A DNA stretch of 64,000 nucleotides from Tubulanus polymorphus (taxonomy: Eukaryota > Nemertea > Palaeonemertea > Tubulaniformes > Tubulanidae). A program made the translations under genes and the position numbers. Below are positions 13,151-27,116 of this stretch, one piece after another. The notes beneath the pieces were generated by a model. That model ran no database searches and had not been told where the DNA came from. It saw nothing but the letters and a program-made list of their open reading frames with translations. Numbering within the stretch: position 1 is the stretch's first letter; each line of letters opens with the position of its first letter. The stretch spans positions 103,501 to 167,500 of the forward strand of contig NW_027437433.1 of assembly GCF_964204645.1 (NCBI RefSeq), in the 5' to 3' direction.

Positions 13151-16004
13151 TTGGGTGTATTGAACTAATATCAAATAGATAGGTGGAAAGAATAAGAATT
13201 TTCTGGCTGCTTTTGGTTCTGAAGATGATGGATTCAATCTGAAAAGATGAGTAAAGGCGTATTGAACTGATTTCAAATAGATAGGTGGAAAGAAACAGAA
13301 TTTTCTGGCTGCTTTTGGTTCTAAAGATGATGGATTCAATCTGAAAAGATGAGTAAAGGCGTATTGAACTGATTTAAAATATATAGGTGGAAAGAATCAG
13401 AATTTTCTGGCTGCATTTGGTTCTGAAGATGATAGACTCGATCCGAAATGATAGGTTAAGGTAAACTGAACTTATTTCGAGTAGATGGGTTGAAAGATAC
13501 AGATTTTTCTAGCTAAATATGGTTCTAAAGATGATGAATTCTATCTTAATTGATGGGTTTGGGTGTATTGAACTGATATCAAATAGATAGGTGGAAAGAA
13601 TAAGAATTTTCTGGCTGCTTTTGGTTCTGAAGATGATGGATTCAATCTGAAAAGATGAGTAAAGGCGTATTGAACTGATTTCAAATAGATAGGTGGAAAG
13701 AAACAGAATTTTCTGGCTGCTTTTGGTTCTAAAGATGATGGATTCAATCTGAAAAGATGGGTTAAGGCTTATTGAACTGATTTCAAATAGATAGGTGGAA
13801 AGAAACAGAATTTTCTGGCTGCTTTTGGTTCTAAAGATGATGGATTCAATCTGAAAAGATGGGTTAAGGCTTATTGAACTGATTTCAAATAGATAGGTGG
13901 AAAGAAACAGAATTTTCTGGCTGCTTTTGGTTCTAAAGATGATGGATTCAATCTGAAAAGATGGGTTAAGGCTTATTGAACTGATTTAAAATAGATAGGT
14001 GGAAAGAATCAGAATTTTCTGGCTGCTTTTGGTTCTGAAGATGATGGATTCAATCTGAAAAGATGGGTTAAGGCGTATTGAACTGATTTCAAATAGATAG
14101 GTGGAAAGAAACCGAATTTTCTTGCTGCTTTTGTTTCTAAAGATGATGGATCAATGTGAAAAGATGGGTTAAGGCGTATTGAACTGATTTCAAATAGATA
14201 GGTGGAAAGAAACAGAATTTTCTGGCTGCTTTTGGTTCTAAAGATGATGGATTCAATCTGAAAAGATGGGTTAAGGCTTATTGAACTGATTTCAAATAGA
14301 AAGGTGGAAAGAATCAGAATTTTCTGGCTGCATTTGGTCCTGAAGATGATAGACTCGATCCGAAATGATAGGTTAAGGTAAACTGAACTTATTTCGAGTA
14401 GATGGGTTGAAAGATACAGATTTTTCTAGCTAAATATGGTTCTAAAGATGATGAATTATAACTCAATGGATGGGTTTGGGTGTATTGAACTGATATCAAA
14501 TAGATAGGTGGAAAGAATAAGAATTTTCTGGCTGCTTTTGGTTCTGAAGATGATGGATTCAATCTGAAAAGATGAGTAAAGGCGTATTGAACTGATTTCA
14601 AATAGATAGGTGGAAAGAAACAGAATTTTCTGGCTGCTTTTGGTTCTAAAGATGATGGATTCAATCTGAAAAGATGGGTTAAGGCTTATTGAACTGATTT
14701 CAAATAGATAGGTGGAAAGAATCAGAATTTTCTGGCTGCATTTGGTTCTGAAGATGATAGACTCGATCCGAAATGATAGGTTAAGGTAAACTGAACTTAT
14801 TTCGAGTAGATGGGTTGAAAGATACAGATTTTTCTAGCTAAATATGGTTCTAAAGATGATGAATTATAACTTAATTGATGGGTTTGGGTGTATTGAACTA
14901 ATATCAAATAGATAGGTGGAAAGAATAAGAATTTTCTGGCTGCTTTTGGTTCTGAAGATGATGGATTCAATCTGAAAAGATGAGTAAAGGCGTATTGAAC
15001 TGATTTCAAATAGATAGGTGGAAAGAAACAGAATTTTCTGGCTGCTTTTGGTTCTAAAGATGATGGATTCAATCTGAAAAGATGAGTAAAGGCGTATTGA
15101 ACTGATTTAAAATATATAGGTGGAAAGAATCAGAATTTTCTGGCTGCATTTGGTTCTGAAGATGATAGACTCGATCCGAAATGATAGGTTAAGGTAAACT
15201 GAACTTATTTCGAGTAGATGGGTTGAAAGATACAGATTTTTCTAGCTAAATATGGTTCTAAAGATGATGAATTCTATCTTAATTGATGGGTTTGGGTGTA
15301 TTGAACTGATATCAAATAGATAGGTGGAAAGAATAAGAATTTTCTGGCTGCTTTTGGTTCTGAAGATGATGGATTCAATCTGAAAAGATGAGTAAAGGCG
15401 TATTGAACTGATTTCAAATAGATAGGTGGAAAGAAACAGAATTTTCTGGCTGCTTTTGGTTCTAAAGATGATGGATTCAATCTGAAAAGATGGGTTAAGG
15501 CTTATTGAACTGATTTCAAATAGATAGGTGGAAAGAAACAGAATTTTCTGGCTGCTTTTGGTTCTAAAGATGATGGATTCAATCTGAAAAGATGGGTTAA
15601 GGCTTATTGAACTGATTTCAAATAGATAGGTGGAAAGAATCAGAATTTTCTGGCTGCATTTGGTTCTGAAGATGATAGACTCGATCCGAAATGATAGGTT
15701 AAGGTAAACTGAACTTATTTCGAGTAGATGGGTTGAAAGATACAGATTTTTCTAGCTAAATATGGTTCTAAAGATGATGAATTCTATCTTAATTGATGGG
15801 TTTGGGTGTATTGAACTGATATCAAATAGATAGGTGGAAAGAATAAGAATTTTCTGGCTGCTTTTGGTTCTGAAGATGATGGATTCAATCTGAAAAGATG
15901 AGTAAAGGCGTATTGAACTGATTTCAAATAGATAGGTGGAAAGAAACCGAATTTTCTGGCTGCTTTTGTTTCTAAAGTTGATGGATCAATGTGAAAAGAT
16001 GGGT
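12539..16004 (+). repeat. 1,733-bp (17-mer) tandem duplication
   Basis: B monomers at 12641, 13049 and 13457 reappear at 14374, 14782 and 15190, each 1,733 bp later (17x102-1, one F monomer per unit). Shared rare variants support a recent duplication: 'ctcaatggatggg' in B, 'gaactaatatc' in C and 'taaaatatatagg' in E occur in both copies. The exact breakpoints cannot be fixed by eye because the flanks are the same satellite. Confidence 0.82.
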
Positions 16005-19000
16005 TAAGGCGTATTGAACTGATTTCAAATAGATAGGTGGAAAGAAACAGAATTTTCTGGCTGCTTTTGGTTCTAAAGATGATGGATTCAATCTGAAAAG
16101 ATGGGTTAAGGCTTATTGAACTGATTTCAAATAGAAAGGTGGAAAGAATCAGAATTTTCTGGCTGCATTTGGTCCTGAAGATGATAGACTCGATCCGAAA
16201 TGATAGGTTAAGGTAAACTGAACTTATTTCGAGTAGATGGGTTGAAAGATACAGATTTTTCTAGCTAAATATGGTTCTAAAGATGATGAATTATAACTCA
16301 ATTGATGGGTTTGGGTGTATTGAACTGATATCAAATAGATAGGTGGAAAGAATAAGAATTTTCTGGCTGCTTTTGGTTCTGAAGATGATGGATTCAATCT
16401 GAAACGATGAGTAAAGGCGTATTGAACTGATTTCAAATAGATAGGTGGAAAGAAACAGAATTTTCTGGCTGCTTTTGGTTCTAAAGATGATGGATTCAAT
16501 CTGAAAAGATGGGTTAAGGCTTATTGAACTGATTTCAAATAGATAGGTGGAAAGAATCAGAATTTTCTGGCTGCATTTGGTTCTGAAGATGATATACTCG
16601 ATCCGAAATGATAGGTTAAGGTAAACTGAACTTATTTCGAGTAGATGGGTTGAAAGATACAGATTTTTCTAGCTAAATATGGTTCTAAAGATGATGAATT
16701 CTATCTTAATTGATGGGTTTGGGTGTATTGAACTGATATCAAATAGATAGGTGGAAAGAATAAGAATTTTCTGGCTGCTTTTGGTTCTGAAGATGATGGA
16801 TTCAATCTGAAAAGATGAGTAAAGGCGTATTGAACTGATTTCAAATAGATAGGTGGAAAGAAACAGAATTTTCTGGCTGCTTTTAGTTCTAAAGATGATG
16901 GATTCAATCTGAAAAGATGGGTTAAGGCTTATTGAACTGATTTCAAATAGATAGGTGGAAAGAATCAGAATTTTCTGGCTGCATTTGGTTCTGAAGATGA
17001 TAGACTCGATCCGAAATGATAGGTTAAGGTAAACTGAACTTATTTCGAGTAGATGGGTTGAAAGATACAGATTTTTCTAGCTAAATATGGTTCTAAAGAT
17101 GATGAATTATAACTTAATTGATGGGTTTGGGTGTATTGAACTGATATCAAATAGATAGGTGGAAAGAATAAGAATTTTCTGGCTGCTTTTGGTTCTGAAG
17201 ATGATGGATTCAATCTGAAAAGATGAGTAAAGGCGTATTGAACTGATTTCAAATAGATAGGTGGAAAGAAACAGAATTTTCTGGCTGCTTTTGGTTCTAA
17301 AGATGATGGATTCAATCTGAAAAGATGAGTAAAGGCGTATTGAACTGATTTAAAATAGATAGGTGGAAAGAATCAGAATTTTCTGGCTGCATTTGGTTCT
17401 GAAGATGATAGACTCGATCCGAAATGATAGGTTAAGGTAAACTGAACTTATTTCGAGTAGATGGGGTGAAAGATACAGATTTTTCTAGCTAAATATGGTT
17501 CTAAAGATGATGAATTCTATCTTAATTGATGGGTTTGGGTGTATTGAACTGATATCAAATAGATAGGTGGAAAGAATAAGAATTTTCTGGCTGCTTTTGG
17601 TTCTGAAGATGATGGATTCAATCTGAAAAGATGAGTAAAGGCGTATTGAACTGATTTCAAATAGATAGGTGGAAAGAAACAGAATTTTCTGGCTGCTTTT
17701 GGTTCTAAAGATGATGGATTCAATCTGAAAAGATGGGTTAAGGCTTATTGAACTGATTTCAAATAGATAGGTGGAAAGAAACAGAATTTTCTGGCTGCTT
17801 TTGGTTCTAAAGATGATGGATTCAATCTGAAAAGATGGGTTAAGGCTTATTGAACTGATTTAAAATAGATAGGTGGAAAGAATCAGAATTTTCTGGCTGC
17901 TTTTGGTTCTGAAGATGATGGATTCAATCTGAAAAGATGGGTTAAGGCGTATTGAACTGATTTCAAATAGATAGGTGGAAAGAAACCGAATTTTCTTGCT
18001 GCTTTTGTTTCTAAAGATGATGGATCAATGTGAAAAGATGGGTTAAGGCGTATTGAACTGATTTCAAATAGATAGGTGGAAAGAAACAGAATTTTCTGGC
18101 TGCTTTTGGTTCTAAAGATGATGGATTCAATCTGAAAAGATGGGTTAAGGCTTATTGAACTGATTTCAAATAGATAGGTGGAAAGAAACAGAATTTTCTG
18201 GCTGCTTTTGGTTCTAAAGATGATGGATTCAATCTGAAAAGATGGGTTAAGGCTTATTGAACTGATTTCAAATAGATAGGTGGAAAGAATCAGAATTTTC
18301 TGGCTGCATTTGGTTCTGAAGATGATAGACTCGATCCGAAATGATAGGTTAAGGTAAACTGAACTTATTTCGAGTAGATGGGTTGAAAGATACAGATTTT
18401 TCTAGCTAAATATGGTTCTAAAGATGATGAATTCTATCTTAATTGATGGGTTTGGGTGTATTGAACTGATATCAAATAGATAGGTGGAAAGAATAAGAAT
18501 TTTCTGGCTGCTTTTGGTTCTGAAGATGATGGATTCAATCTGAAAAGATGAGTAAAGGCGTATTGAACTGATTTCAAATAGATAGGTGGAAAGAAACCGA
18601 ATTTTCTGGCTGCTTTTGTTTCTAAAGTTGATGGATCAATGTGAAAAGATGGGTTAAGGCGTATTGAACTGATTTCAAATAGATAGGTGGAAAGAAACAG
18701 AATTTTCTGGCTGCTTTTGGTTCTAAAGATGATGGATTCAATCTGAAAAGATGGGTTAAGGCTTATTGAACTGATTTCAAATAGAAAGGTGGAAAGAATC
18801 AGAATTTTCTGGCTGCATTTGGTCCTGAAGATGATAGACTCGATCCGAAATGATAGGTTAAGGTAAACTGAACTTATTTCGAGTAGATGGGTTGAAAGAT
18901 ACAGATTTTTCTAGCTAAATATGGTTCTAAAGATGATGAATTATAACTCAATTGATGGGTTTGGGTGTATTGAACTGATATCAAATAGATAGGTGGAAAG

Positions 19001-20790
19001 AATAAGAATTTTCTGGCTGCTTTTGGTTCTGAAGATGATGGATTCAATCTGAAACGATGAGTAAAGGCGTATTGAACTGATTTCAAATAGATAGGTGGAA
19101 AGAAACAGAATTTTCTGGCTGCTTTTGGTTCTAAAGATGATGGATTCAATCTGAAAAGATGGGTTAAGGCTTATTGAACTGATTTCAAATAGATAGGTGG
19201 AAAGAATCAGAATTTTCTGGCTGCATTTGGTTCTGAAGATGATATACTCGATCCGAAATGATAGGTTAAGGTAAACTGAACTTATTTCGAGTAGATGGGT
19301 TGAAAGATACAGATTTTTCTAGCTAAATATGGTTCTAAAGATGATGAATTCTATCTTAATTGATGGGTTTGGGTGTATTGAACTGATATCAAATAGATAG
19401 GTGGAAAGAATAAGAATTTTCTGGCTGCTTTTGGTTCTGAAGATGATGGATTCAATCTGAAAAGATGAGTAAAGGCGTATTGAACTGATTTCAAATAGAT
19501 AGGTGGAAAGAAACAGAATTTTCTGGCTGCTTTTAGTTCTAAAGATGATGGATTCAATCTGAAAAGATGGGTTAAGGCTTATTGAACTGATTTCAAATAG
19601 ATAGGTGGAAAGAATCAGAATTTTCTGGCTGCATTTGGTTCTGAAGATGATAGACTCGATCCGAAATGATAGGTTAAGGTAAACTGAACTTATTTCGAGT
19701 AGATGGGTTGAAAGATACAGATTTTTCTAGCTAAATATGGTTCTAAAGATGATGAATTATAACTTAATTGATGGGTTTGGGTGTATTGAACTGATATCAA
19801 ATAGATAGGTGGAAAGAATAAGAATTTTCTGGCTGCTTTTGGTTCTGAAGATGATGGATTCAATCTGAAAAGATGAGTAAAGGCGTATTGAACTGATTTC
19901 AAATAGATAGGTGGAAAGAAACAGAATTTTCTGGCTGCTTTTGGTTCTAAAGATGATGGATTCAATCTGAAAAGATGAGTAAAGGCGTATTGAACTGATT
20001 TAAAATAGATAGGTGGAAAGAATCAGAATTTTCTGGCTGCATTTGGTTCTGAAGATGATAGACTCGATCCGAAATGATAGGTTAAGGTAAACTGAACTTA
20101 TTTCGAGTATATGGGGTGAAAGATACAGATTTTTCTAGCTAAATATGGTTCTAAAGATGATGAATTCTATCTTAATTGATGGGTTTGGGTGTATTGAACT
20201 GATATCAAATAGATAGGTGGAAAGAATAAGAATTTTCTGGCTGCTTTTGGTTCTGAAGATGATGGATTCAATCTGAAAAGATGAGTAAAGGCGTATTGAA
20301 CTGATTTCAAATAGATAGGTGGAAAGAAACAGAATTTTCTGGCTGCTTTTGGTTCTAAAGATGATGGATTCAATCTGAAAAGATGGGTTAAGGCTTATTG
20401 AACTGATTTCAAATAGATAGGTGGAAAGAAACAGAATTTTCTGGCTGCTTTTGGTTCTAAAGATGATGGATTCAATCTGAAAAGATGGGTTAAGGCTTAT
20501 TGAACTGATTTAAAATAGATAGGTGGAAAGAATCAGAATTTTCTGGCTGCTTTTGGTTCTGAAGATGATGGATTCAATCTGAAAAGATGGGTTAAGGCGT
20601 ATTGAACTGATTTCAAATAGATAGGTGGAAAGAAACCGAATTTTCTTGCTGCTTTTGTTTCTAAAGATGATGGATCAATGTGAAAAGATGGGTTAAGGCG
20701 TATTGAACTGATTTCAAATAGATAGGTGGAAAGAAACAGAATTTTCTGGCTGCTTTTGGTTCTAAAGATGATGGATTCAATCTGAAAAGA
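15490..20790 (+). repeat. 2,650-bp (26-mer) tandem duplication
   Basis: B monomers at 16209, 16617, 17025 and 17433 recur at 18859, 19267, 19675 and 20083, all offset by 2,650 bp (26x102-2, two F monomers per unit). Private variants travel together in both copies: 'ctgaaacgatgag' near 16,400 and 19,050, and 'gatgatatactcg' near 16,592 and 19,242. The unit reads as four E-B-C-D quartets, then A A' F A A, then E B C F A. Limits are approximate. Confidence 0.82.
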
Positions 20791-22100
20791 TGAGTAAAGG
20801 CGTATTGAACTGATTTAAAATAGATAGGTGGAAAGAATCAGAATTTTCTGGCTGCATTTGGTTCTGAAGATGATAGACTCGATCCGAAATGATAGGTTAA
20901 GGTAAACTGAACTTATTTCGAGTAGATGGGTTGAAAGATACAGATTTTTCTAGCTAAATATGGTTCTAAAGATGATGAATTCTATCTTAATTGATGGGTT
21001 TGGGTGTATTGAACTGATTTCAAATAGATAGGTGGAAAGAAACAGAATTTTCTGGCTGCTTTTGGTTCTAAAGATGATGGATTCAATCTGAAAAGATGAG
21101 TAAAGGCGTATTGAACTGATTTCAAATAGATAGGTGGAAAGAAACAGAATTTTCTGGCTGCTTTTGGTTCTAAAGATGATGGATTCAATCTGAAAAGATG
21201 GGTTAAGGCTTATTGAACTGATTTCAAATAGATAGGTGGAAAGAAACAGAATTTTCTGGCTGCTTTTGGTTCTAAAGATGATGGATTCAATCTGAAAAGA
21301 TGGGTTAAGGCTTATTGAACTGATTTCAAATAGATAGGTGGAAAGAATCAGAATTTTCTGGCTGCTTTTGGTTCTGAAGATGATGGATTCAATCTGAAAA
21401 GATGGGTTAAGGCGTATTGAACTGATTTCAAATAGATAGGTGGAAAGAAACCGAATTTTCTTGCTGCTTTTGTTTCTAAAGATGATGGATCAATGTGAAA
21501 AGATGGGTTAAGGCGTATTGAACTGATTTCAAATAGATAGGTGGAAAGAAACAGAATTTTCTGGCTGCTTTTGGTTCTAAAGATGATGGATTCAATCTGA
21601 AAAGATGGGTTAAGGCTTATTGAACTGATTTCAAATAGAAAGGTGGAAAGAATCAGAATTTTCTGGCTGCATTTGGTTCTGAAGATGATAGACTCGATCC
21701 GAAATGATAGGTTAAGGTAAACTGAACTTATTTCGAGTAGACGGGTTGAAAGATACAGATTTTTCTAGCTAAATATGGTTCTAAAGATGATGAATTCTAT
21801 CTTAATTGATGGGTTTGGGTGTATTGAACTGATATCAAATAGATAGGTGGAAAGAATAAGAATTTTCTGGCTGCTTTTGGTTCTGAAGATGATGGATTCA
21901 ATCTGAAAAGATGAGTAAAGGCGTATTGAACTGATTTCAAATAGATAGGTGGAAAGAAACAGAATTTTCTGGCTGCTTTTGGTTCTAAAGATGATGGATT
22001 CAATCTGAAAAGATGGGTTAAGGCTTATTGAACTGATTTCAAATAGAAAGGTGGAAAGAATCAGAATTTTCTGGCTGCATTTGGTCCTGAAGATGATAGA
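19981..22100 (+). repeat. 815-bp (8-mer) repeat units
   Basis: B monomers at 20083, 20898 and 21713 are spaced 815 bp, which is eight monomers including one F (8x102-1). This is the minimal version of the higher-order unit: one E-B-C-D quartet plus one A-A'-F-A spacer. The middle copy has C replaced by an ordinary A-like monomer ('gaactgatttcaaat' instead of 'gaactgatatcaaat'). The B at 21713 has 'agtagacgggttg' where others have 'agtagatgggttg'. Confidence 0.8.
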
Positions 22101-25100
22101 CTCGATCCGAAATGATAGGTTAAGGTAAACTGAACTTATTTCGAGTAGATGGGTTGAAAGATACAGATTTTTCTAGCTAAATATGGTTCTAAAGATGATG
22201 AATTATAACTCAATTGATGGGTTTGGGTGTATTGAACTGATATCAAATAGATAGGTGGAAAGAATAAGAATTTTCTGGCTGCTTTTGGTTCTGAAGATGA
22301 TGGATTCAATCTGAAACGATGAGTAAAGGCGTATTGAACTGATTTCAAATAGATAGGTGGAAAGAAACAGAATTTTCTGGCTGCTTTTGGTTCTAAAGAT
22401 GATGGATTCAATCTGAAAAGATGGGTTAAGGCTTATTGAACTGATTTCAAATAGATAGGTGGAAAGAATCAGAATTTTCTGGCTGCATTTGGTTCTGAAG
22501 ATGATAGACTCGATCCGAAATGATAGGTTAAGGTAAACTGAACTTATTTCGAGTAGATGGGTTGAAAGATACAGATTTTTCTAGCTAAATATGGTTCTAA
22601 AGATGATGAATTCTATCTTAATTGATGGGTTTGGGTGTATTGAACTGATATCAAATAGATAGGTGGAAAGAATAAGAATTTTCTGGCTGCTTTTGGTTCT
22701 GAAGATGATGGATTCAATCTGAAAAGATGAGTAAAGGCGTATTGAACTGATTTCAAATAGATAGGTGGAAAGAAACAGAATTTTCTGGCTGCTTTTAGTT
22801 CTAAAGATGATGGATTCAATCTGAAAAGATGGGTTAAGGCTTATTGAACTGATTTCAAATAGATAGGTGGAAAGAATCAGAATTTTCTGGCTGCATTTGG
22901 TTCTGAAGATGATAGACTCGATCCGAAATGATAGGTTAAGGTAAACTGAACTTATTTCGAGTAGATGGGTTGAAAGATACAGATTTTTCTAGCTAAATAT
23001 GGTTCTAAAGATGATGAATTCTATCTTAATTGATGGGTTTGGGTGTATTGAACTGATATCAAATAGATAGGTGGAAAGAATAAGAATTTTCTGGCTGCTT
23101 TTGGTTCTGAAGATGATGGATTCAATCTGAAAAGATGAGTAAAGGCGTATTGAACTGATTTAAAATAGATAGGTGGAAAGAAACAGAATTTTCTGGCTGC
23201 TTTTGGTTCTAAAGATGATGGATTCAATCTGAAAAGATGGGTTAAGGCTTATTGAACTGATTTCAAATATATAGGTGGAAAGAAACAGAATTTTCTGGCT
23301 GCTTTTGGTTCTAAAGATGATGGATTCAATCTGAAAAGATGGGTTAAGGCTTATTGAACTGATTTAAAATAGATAGGTGGAAAGAAACAGAATTTTCTGG
23401 CTGCTTTTGGTTCTAAAGATGATGGATTCAATCTGAAAAGATGGGTTAAGGCTTATTGAACTGATTTCAAATATATAGGTGGAAAGAAACAGAATTTTCT
23501 GGCTGCTTTTGGTTCTAAAGATGATGGATTCAATCTGAAAAGATGGGTTAAGGCTTATTGAACTGATTTCAAATAGATAGGTGGAAAGAATCAGAATTTT
23601 CTGGCTGCTTTTGGTTCTGAAGATGATGGATTCAATCTGAAAAGATGGGTTAAGGCGTATTGAACTGATTTCAAATAGATAGGTGGAAAGAAACAGAATT
23701 TTCTGGCTGCTTTTGGTTCTAAAGATGATGGATTCAATCTGAAAAGATGGGTTAAGGCTTATTGAACTGATTTCAAATAGAAAGGTGGAAAGAATCAGAA
23801 TTTTCTGGCTGCATTTGGTCCTGAAGATGATAGACTCGATCCGAAATGATAGGTTAAGGTAAACTGAACTTATTTCGAGTAGATGGGTTGAAAGATACAG
23901 ATTTTTCTAGCTAAATATGGTTCTAAAGATGATGAATTATAACTCAATTGATGGGTTTGGGTGTATTGAACTGATATCAAATAGATAGGTGGAAAGAATA
24001 AGAATTTTCTGGCTGCTTTTGGTTCTGAAGATGATGGATTCAATCTGAAAAGATGAGTAAAGGCGTATTGAACTGATTTCAAATAGATAGGTGGAAAGAA
24101 ACAGAATTTTCTGGCTGCTTTTGGTTCTAAAGATGATGGATTCAATCTGAAAAGATGGGTTAAGGCTTATTGAACTGATTTCAAATAGATAGGTGGAAAG
24201 AATCAGAATTTTCTGGCTGCATTTGGTTCTGAAGATGATAGACTCGATCCGAAATGATAGGTTAAGGTAAACTGAACTTATTTCGAGTAGATGGGTTGAA
24301 AGATACAGATTTTTCTAGCTAAATATGGTTCTAAAGATGATGAATTCTATCTTAATTGATGGGTTTGGGTGTATTGAACTGATATCAAATAGATAGGTGG
24401 AAAGAATAAGAATTTTCTGGCTGCTTTTGGTTCTGAAGATGATGGATTCAATCTGAAAAGATGAGTAAAGGCGTATTGAACTGATTTCAAATAGATAGGT
24501 GGAAAGAAACAGAATTTTCTGGCTGCTTTTGGTTCTAAAGATGATGGATTCAATCTGAAAAGATGGGTTAAGGCTTATTGAACTGATTTCAAATAGAAAG
24601 GTGGAAAGAATCAGAATTTTCTGGCTGCATTTGGTCCTGAAGATGATAGACTCGATCCGAAATGATAGGTTAAGGTAAACTGAACTTATTTCGAGTAGAT
24701 GGGTTGAAAGATACAGATTTTTCTAGCTAAATATGGTTCTAAAGATGATGAATTATAACTCAATTGATGGGTTTGGGTGTATTGAACTGATATCAAATAG
24801 ATAGGTGGAAAGAATAAGAATTTTCTGGCTGCTTTTGGTTCTGAAGATGATGGATTCAATCTGAAACGATGAGTAAAGGCGTATTGAACTGATTTCAAAT
24901 AGATAGGTGGAAAGAAACAGAATTTTCTGGCTGCTTTTGGTTCTAAAGATGATGGATTCAATCTGAAAAGATGGGTTAAGGCTTATTGAACTGATTTCAA
25001 ATAGATAGGTGGAAAGAATCAGAATTTTCTGGCTGCATTTGGTTCTGAAGATGATAGACTCGATCCGAAATGATAGGTTAAGGTAAACTGAACTTATTTC

Positions 25101-27100
25101 GAGTAGATGGGTTGAAAGATACAGATTTTTCTAGCTAAATATGGTTCTAAAGATGATGAATTCTATCTTAATTGATGGGTTTGGGTGTATTGAACTGATA
25201 TCAAATAGATAGGTGGAAAGAATAAGAATTTTCTGGCTGCTTTTGGTTCTGAAGATGATGGATTCAATCTGAAAAGATGAGTAAAGGCGTATTGAACTGA
25301 TTTCAAATAGATAGGTGGAAAGAAACAGAATTTTCTGGCTGCTTTTAGTTCTAAAGATGATGGATTCAATCTGAAAAGATGGGTTAAGGCTTATTGAACT
25401 GATTTCAAATAGATAGGTGGAAAGAATCAGAATTTTCTGGCTGCATTTGGTTCTGAAGATGATAGACTCGATCCGAAATGATAGGTTAAGGTAAACTGAA
25501 CTTATTTCGAGTAGATGGGTTGAAAGATACAGATTTTTCTAGCTAAATATGGTTCTAAAGATGATGAATTCTATCTTAATTGATGGGTTTGGGTGTATTG
25601 AACTGATATCAAATAGATAGGTGGAAAGAATAAGAATTTTCTGGCTGCTTTTGGTTCTGAAGATGATGGATTCAATCTGAAAAGATGAGTAAAGGCGTAT
25701 TGAACTGATTTCAAATAGATAGGTGGAAAGAAACAGAATTTTCTGGCTGCTTTTGGTTCTAAAGATGATGGATTCAATCTGAAAAGATGGGTTAAGGCTT
25801 ATTGAACTGATTTCAAATATATAGGTGGAAAGAAACAGAATTTTCTGGCTGCTTTTGGTTCTAAAGATGATGGATTCAATCTGAAAAGATGGGTTAAGGC
25901 TTATTGAACTGATTTAAAATAGATAGGTGGAAAGAATCAGAATTTTCTGGCTGCTTTTGGTTCTGAAGATGATGGATTCAATCTGAAAAGATGGGTTAAG
26001 GCGTATTGAACTGATTTCAAATAGATAGGTGGAAAGAAACCGAATTTTCTGGCTGCTTTTGTTTCTAAAGTTGATGGATCAATGTGAAAAGATGGGTTAA
26101 GGCGTATTGAACTGATTTCAAATAGATAGGTGGAAAGAAACAGAATTTTCTGGCTGCTTTTGGTTCTAAAGATGATGGATTCAATCTGAAAAGATGGGTT
26201 AAGGCTTATTGAACTGATTTCAAATAGAAAGGTGGAAAGAATCAGAATTTTCTGGCTGCATTTGGTCCTGAAGATGATAGACTCGATCCGAAATGATAGG
26301 TTAAGGTAAACTGAACTTATTTCGAGTAGATGGGTTGAAAGATACAGATTTTTCTAGCTAAATATGGTTCTAAAGATGATGAATTATAACTCAATTGATG
26401 GGTTTGGGTGTATTGAACTGATATCAAATAGATAGGTGGAAAGAATAAGAATTTTCTGGCTGCTTTTGGTTCTGAAGATGATGGATTCAATCTGAAAAGA
26501 TGAGTAAAGGCGTATTGAACTGATTTCAAATAGATAGGTGGAAAGAAACAGAATTTTCTGGCTGCTTTTGGTTCTAAAGATGATGGATTCAATCTGAAAA
26601 GATGGGTTAAGGCTTATTGAACTGATTTAAAATAGATAGGTGGAAAGAATCAGAATTTTCTGGCTGCATTTGGTTCTGAAGATGATAGACTCGATCCGAA
26701 ATGATAGGTTAAGGTAAACTGAACTTATTTCGAGTAGATGGGTTGAAAGATACAGATTTTTCTAGCTAAATATGGTTCTAAAGATGATGAATTCTATCTT
26801 AATTGATGGGTTTGGGTGTATTGAACTGATATCAAATAGATAGGTGGAAAGAATAAGAATTTTCTGGCTGCTTTTGGTTCTGAAGATGATGGATTCAATC
26901 TGAAAAGATGAGTAAAGGCGTATTGAACTGATTTCAAATAGATAGGTGGAAAGAAACCGAATTTTCTTGCTGCTTTTGTTTCTAAAGATGATGGATCAAT
27001 GTGAAAAGATGGGTTAAGGCGTATTGAACTGATTTCAAATAGATAGGTGGAAAGAAACAGAATTTTCTGGCTGCTTTTGGTTCTAAAGATGATGGATTCA
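22019..27100 (+). repeat. 2,550-bp (25-mer) duplication region
   Basis: B monomers at 22121, 22529 and 22937 recur at 24671, 25079 and 25487, an offset of 2,550 bp (25x102). The 'ctgaaacgatgag' variant is again carried in both copies (near 22,313 and 24,863). Between the copies, 23,240-23,760 holds a run of ordinary A monomers alternating 'tcaaatatat' and 'taaaatagat' without F. Limits are approximate. Confidence 0.75.
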
Positions 27101-27116
27101 ATCTGAAAAGATGGGT

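Noticed and set aside
20101-21760. CENP-B box-like sequence in B monomers ('tttcgagtagatgggtt'; 'agtagacgggt' at about 21,738)
   Set aside because: It resembles the NTTCGNNNNANNCGGGN pattern, but the spacing is one base short and key positions differ; nothing supports a centromeric role next to a telomere.
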